A stretch of 33,340 nucleotides of DNA from Clostridia bacterium (GTDB taxonomy: Bacteria; Bacillota; Clostridia; Christensenellales; Aristaeellaceae), in assembly GCA_017459565.1 (NCBI GenBank), contig JAFUCP010000153.1:1-33340 (forward strand). Direction: 5' to 3'. Under the pieces are notes generated by a model. That model did no database searches, was not told the DNA's origin, and saw only the letters and a list, made by a program, of their open reading frames with translations. A program made the position numbers and the translations under genes. Positions within the stretch are counted from its first letter, which is position 1. Every line of letters starts with the position of its first letter. Below are positions 29,336 to 33,340 of the stretch, one piece after another.

Positions 29336-31087
29336 TCACTTCGCCTCCTTTTTCTCGCCGGGATGCTCGAAAGCCCCGAATTTGCACATCTGTTCGCACA
29401 GCCCGCAGCCTACGCAGATGGTGGCGTCGATAGACGCCTTCTTATCGGTGAAGCGGATGGCGGGACAGCCGATCTTCATGCAGCTCTTGCAGCCCTTGCA
29501 CTTATCCGCGCTGATGGACAGCGCGGGCTTGGCCTTGACGTACTTGAGCAGCGCGCAGGGCCTGCGCACGATAATCACGCTGGGCGCGTCGGCGGCCAGC
29601 TCCTCTTTGATGGCCTGTTCGGTGGCGGCCATGTCCTGGGGGTCCACCACGCGCACCCGCTGGATGCCCGCCGCGCGACAGATATCCTCGATTTTGATGG
29701 CGTAGGTGGGCTCGTTTTGCAGCGTCAGCCCCGTGGTGGGGTTCTGCTGGTGGCCGGTCATGCCGGTGATGGAGTTGTCCAGCACCAGCACCGTGGCGAT
29801 GGATTTGTTGTAGGCCAGGTTCACGATACCGGTGATGCCGGAATGCATGAACGTGCTGTCGCCGATGACGGCCACGCTCCTGCCCGCGGCTTCGCCGCCC
29901 AGCATCTTCGTAAAGCCGTGGGCCATGCCGATGGACGCGCCCATGCACAGCACGGAATCCACCGCGTTCAAAGGCGCGCCGCTGCCCAGGGTGTAGCAGC
30001 CGATATCCCCCAGCACCGTCAGCTTCAGCCTGGACAGCACCGTGAACAGCCCGCGATGGGGACAGCCGGGGCACATCACCGGCGGGCGGCCGGGCACGGT
30101 TTCTCCGTAGCGCTCAAAGTCCGGCAGGGCCGCGCCCATGGCCTTTTTGATCCTGTTCTGGGAAAGCTCTCCCAGGAAGCCGAACAGGTCCTTGCCGCCA
30201 TCCACGCGGATACCGTTGGCGCGCATGTGGTTCTCGATCACGCCGTCCAGCTCCTCCACCACGATCAGCCGGTCCACCTTCGCGGCGAAATCCCGCAGCT
30301 TCTGAACGGGCAGGGGGTTGATCATGCCCAGCTTCAGCACGCTGGCCTCGGGGAAGGCCTCCTTCACATAGAGATAGCAGGTGCCGGAGGTGACAAAGCC
30401 CAGGGCGGTATCCCCCATCTCCACCCGGTTCAGCGGCGTGGTCTCCGCCAGCTTTTGCAGCTCGACCATGCGCTTTTCCACCTCGATGTGGCGCTTGACG
30501 GCGTTGGCCGGGGCCGCGACGTACTTCTGGGGGTTGCGCTCATAGCCCTTCAGCGCCTTCTCGTCCCTGTCGTGCAGCTCCACCAGGCTCTGGGAGTGGG
30601 CCACGCGGGTGCAGGTGCGCAGGATGACGGGGGTATCGTAGGCCTCGGAGATCTCATAGGCCTCGCGCACAAAGGCAGCGCACTCGCCGGAATCGGAGGG
30701 CTCCAGCATGGCCAGCTTCGCGCCGATGGCGTAGTGGCGGGAATCCTGCTCGTTCTGGCTGCTATGCATGCCCGGGTCGTCGGCCACGCACACCACCAGG
30801 CCCCCGTTTACGCCGGTATAGGAGGCGGTGAACAGCGGGTCCGCGGCCACGTTGAAGCCCACGTGCTTCATGGCGCAGAAGCTGCGCGCCCCGGCGAGGC
30901 TGGCGCCCACGGCGGATTCGGCGGCCACCTTTTCGTTGGGGGCCCATTCCGCGTAGATCTCATCGTACAGGGCAGCCTGCTCCGTGATTTCGGTGGACGG
31001 CGTGCCCGGATAGGACGACACGAAGCGACAGCCCGCCTCGTACAGTCCCCGCGCCACGGCCTGGTTGCCCAGCATCAGTTTTTTCAT
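29336..31087 (-). CDS. iorA: Indolepyruvate:ferredoxin oxidoreductase, alpha subunit
   Basis: This 583-residue subunit binds thiamine diphosphate and two [4Fe-4S] clusters. The N-terminal pyrimidine domain has SSYPGTPSTEI and ANEK-type motifs, the TPP domain has GDIGCYTLG and CMGASIGMAHG, and the ferredoxin part at the C-terminus has CKGCKSCMKIGCPAI and CVGCGLCEQMCKFGA, eight cluster cysteines in all. This is the full-length IorA layout. It catalyses ferredoxin-linked oxidation of aryl pyruvates and is oxygen-sensitive. The start ATG follows GAGGAAG. It is 36 bases behind the BIg2-GDPD gene, and no terminator or promoter is visible between. Confidence 0.96.
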   Translation of the reverse strand: MKKLMLGNQAVARGLYEAGCRFVSSYPGTPSTEITEQAALYDEIYAEWAPNEKVAAESAVGASLAGARSFCAMKHVGFNVAADPLFTASYTGVNGGLVVCVADDPGMHSSQNEQDSRHYAIGAKLAMLEPSDSGECAAFVREAYEISEAYDTPVILRTCTRVAHSQSLVELHDRDEKALKGYERNPQKYVAAPANAVKRHIEVEKRMVELQKLAETTPLNRVEMGDTALGFVTSGTCYLYVKEAFPEASVLKLGMINPLPVQKLRDFAAKVDRLIVVEELDGVIENHMRANGIRVDGGKDLFGFLGELSQNRIKKAMGAALPDFERYGETVPGRPPVMCPGCPHRGLFTVLSRLKLTVLGDIGCYTLGSGAPLNAVDSVLCMGASIGMAHGFTKMLGGEAAGRSVAVIGDSTFMHSGITGIVNLAYNKSIATVLVLDNSITGMTGHQQNPTTGLTLQNEPTYAIKIEDICRAAGIQRVRVVDPQDMAATEQAIKEELAADAPSVIIVRRPCALLKYVKAKPALSISADKCKGCKSCMKIGCPAIRFTDKKASIDATICVGCGLCEQMCKFGAFEHPGEKKEAK

Positions 31088-31123
31088 GGCAAATCTTCCT
31101 CTCTGTCTGCGTGATAGAACAAC

Positions 31124-33340
31124 TTATCGTGCGGCAAGCGCCTCGGTCACCAGCCTGGGATAGTTGCTGGTGATGTAATCCACGCCCATGCCCAGCCAGT
31201 TTTTGATGGCCGCAGCGTCATCCACGGTCCAGACGCCCACCAGCAGGCCGCTTTGCTGCCAGGTCTGCAGGTTCGTCAGGGTCAGCTTGGTATCCCTCTG
31301 GAAGACATGGGTCAGCCCCAGGCTGGACACCAGCTTCGCCAGGTTGGAGGGCGTGTTCGTGAAGCACAGGCCCAACCGCGTGGAGGGCTCCAGCTTGCGC
31401 ACCTGGGACAGCAGCGACGTGTTGAAGGAGATGTACATCGTGCGGCTCTGCATATTGTAGCGGCGCACCGATTCCACGCAAGCCTTTGCCGTTGCCGTAT
31501 CCTTCAGCTCCAGGTTCAGCTCCAGCCCGCCGGCGGAGATGACCTCCAGCGCCTCGTCCAGCGTACAGATATCCGGGCGCAGCTGACGCAGCTTGGCCAG
31601 AGTCAGCTTCTTGATGGTGTACTTCTTCTTGCCGATGGTGAAGGTGGCGTCGTGGTGGATCACCTGCACGCCGTCCTTGGTGGTGCGGGCGTCCAGCTCG
31701 ATGGCCGTGGCCCCGGTTGAGGGCGCGTTGCGGAAGGCCTCCAGGGTGTTCTCCGGCCAATAGCCCGCACCGCCGCGGTGGGCGACGTTCACCACGCTGC
31801 GCTTGGGAACGTCTCCGGGGGCGAGGACCGTCACCTGGCAGCTGGCCGCCAGGGCATTGAAGGTGGTGGCCGTGATGGTGGTGCTGCCGATGCCGGCGGC
31901 CGTGACCGTGCCGTCCGGGGCCACGGACACCACGGCGGGGTCGTAGCCGGAAAACACGATGGAGGAACCGCTGCCCTTGGAGAGCGTCACGGAAAGGCGC
32001 GTCTGCTCTGCCACGCCGCTGGCCGCGTCAAAGGCCAGCGTATTTTTGGCGATGGCCAGCTTCACGGAGGTGGGGGCCTTCACCGCCTTCACCGTGCAGG
32101 TGGCCTTGACGCCGTTGGGCGCGGTCACGGTGATCTTCGCGGTGCCCCGCTTCTTCGCCGTCAGCACGCCGTCGTCGGATATGGCGATGTACTTGGCCTT
32201 GGAGGAGGTATACTTCAGCCCGGGGCTGGTGGGCTGGCCGTCGCTTCTTACAGGCGTCGCCCCCAGGGCCAGCTCCTCCCCCACGCCCATAGTGATGCTT
32301 GTGGGCAGGGAAATGCTGTCCGGTCCCGGCTGCACGGTGACGGTGCATGTGGCAGTCTTGCCATTGAAGCTGGCGGCGGCGATCATCGCCTGCCCGTAGG
32401 CCAGCGCGGTCAGCTCCCCGGTTTCGGCGTTCACCGTGGCCACCGCCGGATTGCTGGAGGTAAAGCGCGGAGCGGCCAGCGTGCCCTGCGTCGCCGCGAG
32501 GGCCAGCGTCCGCGTCTCCTTTTCGCACAGGATGGGCGCGGGGTCCTCAAAGCCGATGGTGTCCGGCCCCGGCAGCACCGCCACGGCGCAGGTGGCACTC
32601 TTGTCGTTGAAGGTGCTGGCGGTGATCGATGTCATGCCGTGACCCCTGGGAATGATCAGGCCCGTGGCGGTCACCTCCGCCACAGCCGGGTTGGTGCTGG
32701 CGTAACTCACAATCGCCGCCGTGTTCTTGGGCAGTGTGGCCGTCAGCTGATAGGGGGTATTCACGCCCGTCAGCGCGTCGTAGCCCAGGGTCAGCGATTT
32801 CACATCCAGCTTCACGGATTTCGGGGCCTTGAGGACGCTGACGGCGCAGCTCAGCACCGTGCCGTCGGAGGCCTTTGCCGTGATGGTGGCGGAGCCCTTT
32901 TTCTTGGCGGTGATCACGCCGAATTCGCTGACCACGGCGATCTTTTTGTTGGAAGTGGCATATTCAAACCACAGCGATTCCTGCCCCGCGGGGATGACGG
33001 GCTGCAGCGCAAAGGTCTCGCCCACGCCCAGAGTCAGCGCAGTGGCATTCAGCGCCAGCGCCTGGGGCGCGGTGGCCGCGGCGTCTGCCACGGCGGGCTG
33101 GGCGGCGTCCATCGCCACGGGCGCGGCAACGGCCTGCGCGGGGGCCTCCACAGCAAAGGCGGCTTCCGGCGCGGGCAGGGCCTGCTCAGCGGGCGCCTCC
33201 GGCACAAAGGGCTCGGGCTGCGCTTCAACGGGTGCGGGCTGCACCTCGACGGGCATATTCTGCGTAGGTTGCGCTTCAACAGGCGCTTCCTGTGCGGCGG
33301 GCTGCGCTTCCACGGGCGCTTCCTGCGCGGCGGGCTGCAC
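31124..33340 (-). CDS. Surface protein with BIg2 repeats and a GDPD phosphodiesterase domain (partial)
   Basis: The gene runs off the right edge, so the true N-terminus is missing. The visible 738 residues start with an Ala/Pro/Glu/Gln-rich stretch (1-93) of about 11-residue PAAQEAPVEAQ units. Five BIg2-type Ig domains follow (about 94-172, 173-257, 258-338, 339-421, 422-508), and then a complete GDPD domain (515-735). The GDPD active-site set is present: HRG (His521), PENT (Glu530), ELD (Glu548, Asp550) and HHD (His563), with the closing VWTVDD and GVDYITSNYP. It should cleave glycerophosphodiesters, possibly from teichoic acid or phospholipid, outside the cell. The fusion of BIg2 repeats to GDPD occurs in some Clostridia. 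Confidence 0.85.
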   Translation of the reverse strand: MQPAAQEAPVEAQPAAQEAPVEAQPTQNMPVEVQPAPVEAQPEPFVPEAPAEQALPAPEAAFAVEAPAQAVAAPVAMDAAQPAVADAAATAPQALALNATALTLGVGETFALQPVIPAGQESLWFEYATSNKKIAVVSEFGVITAKKKGSATITAKASDGTVLSCAVSVLKAPKSVKLDVKSLTLGYDALTGVNTPYQLTATLPKNTAAIVSYASTNPAVAEVTATGLIIPRGHGMTSITASTFNDKSATCAVAVLPGPDTIGFEDPAPILCEKETRTLALAATQGTLAAPRFTSSNPAVATVNAETGELTALAYGQAMIAAASFNGKTATCTVTVQPGPDSISLPTSITMGVGEELALGATPVRSDGQPTSPGLKYTSSKAKYIAISDDGVLTAKKRGTAKITVTAPNGVKATCTVKAVKAPTSVKLAIAKNTLAFDAASGVAEQTRLSVTLSKGSGSSIVFSGYDPAVVSVAPDGTVTAAGIGSTTITATTFNALAASCQVTVLAPGDVPKRSVVNVAHRGGAGYWPENTLEAFRNAPSTGATAIELDARTTKDGVQVIHHDATFTIGKKKYTIKKLTLAKLRQLRPDICTLDEALEVISAGGLELNLELKDTATAKACVESVRRYNMQSRTMYISFNTSLLSQVRKLEPSTRLGLCFTNTPSNLAKLVSSLGLTHVFQRDTKLTLTNLQTWQQSGLLVGVWTVDDAAAIKNWLGMGVDYITSNYPRLVTEALAAR
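33225..33340 (-). repeat. Short Ala/Pro/Gln repeats at the window edge
   Basis: The DNA encodes repeated PAAQEAPVEAQ-type units of 33 bp, at least two full copies plus degenerate ones. The array continues past the window edge. It is similar in character to the array at the start of the window, but the units differ. Confidence 0.7.

Noticed and set aside
29261..31114. Long plus-strand open frame opposite iorA
   Set aside because: It is antisense to a complete iorA with all motifs and has a shadow-like composition.

Overview
The window looks like chromosomal DNA from a high-GC, low-synteny Clostridia-type Firmicute (an uncultured gut-type anaerobe of the Christensenellales/Oscillospirales kind is my best guess). 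The evidence is a Gram-positive division cluster (yggS, sepF, yggT, ylmH, divIVA, lspA, rluD), strong AGGAGG ribosome binding sites, consensus sigma-70 promoters in short AT-rich gaps, oxygen-sensitive iron-sulfur enzymes (indolepyruvate:ferredoxin oxidoreductase, rubredoxin), and secreted proteins built from SH3, PG_binding_1, Cna_B and BIg2 modules. No rRNA, tRNA, phage, IS transposase or CRISPR array is visible.

Layout. 1-247 is the tail of an Ala/Pro-rich protein, ended by a perfect 21-bp hairpin. 370-2757 (minus) is a GPH-type sugar symporter followed by an alpha/beta hydrolase. 2983-4353 (plus) is a membrane diguanylate cyclase. 4470-7283 (minus) holds a large L,D-transpeptidase followed by an XRE regulator with a LexA-like C-terminus whose catalytic residues look lost. 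7407-13704 (minus) is the division/envelope cluster: HlyD-like protein, yggS, sepF, yggT, ylmH, divIVA, then after a palindromic repeat DUF5665, lspA and rluD. lgt is divergent from it at 13893-14819. 14831-16808 (minus) holds a low-molecular-weight tyrosine phosphatase, a protein that resembles ferredoxin-dependent bilin reductases, and a DUF1295 membrane enzyme. The bilin-reductase-like/DUF1295 pair has a long leader that contains a 165-bp foldback element. 17269-17910 is a truncated Cna_B surface protein. 18042-20207 has a GNAT acetyltransferase, dihydrolipoamide dehydrogenase and rubredoxin. 20330-26518 (minus) is a five-gene unit: an ABC nucleoside-type importer (ATPase, two permeases) followed by two secreted paralogues that share an unnamed N-terminal module. 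26802-28484 (plus) has a two-TM protein and a PfkB sugar kinase. 28765-31087 (minus) is iorB/iorA. 31124 to the window end (minus) is a surface protein of five BIg2 domains and a GDPD phosphodiesterase domain.

How the genes work together: most of the window is envelope biology (septum placement, lipoprotein maturation by Lgt and LspA, peptidoglycan cross-linking, wall-bound modules). The rest is sugar and nucleoside uptake and anaerobic redox chemistry. The points I find most worth following are the bilin-reductase-like gene in a non-photosynthetic context, the importer fused by operon structure to two wall-binding paralogues, and the structured foldback element in a transcribed leader. All functional calls are from reading motifs by eye; no database search was possible.
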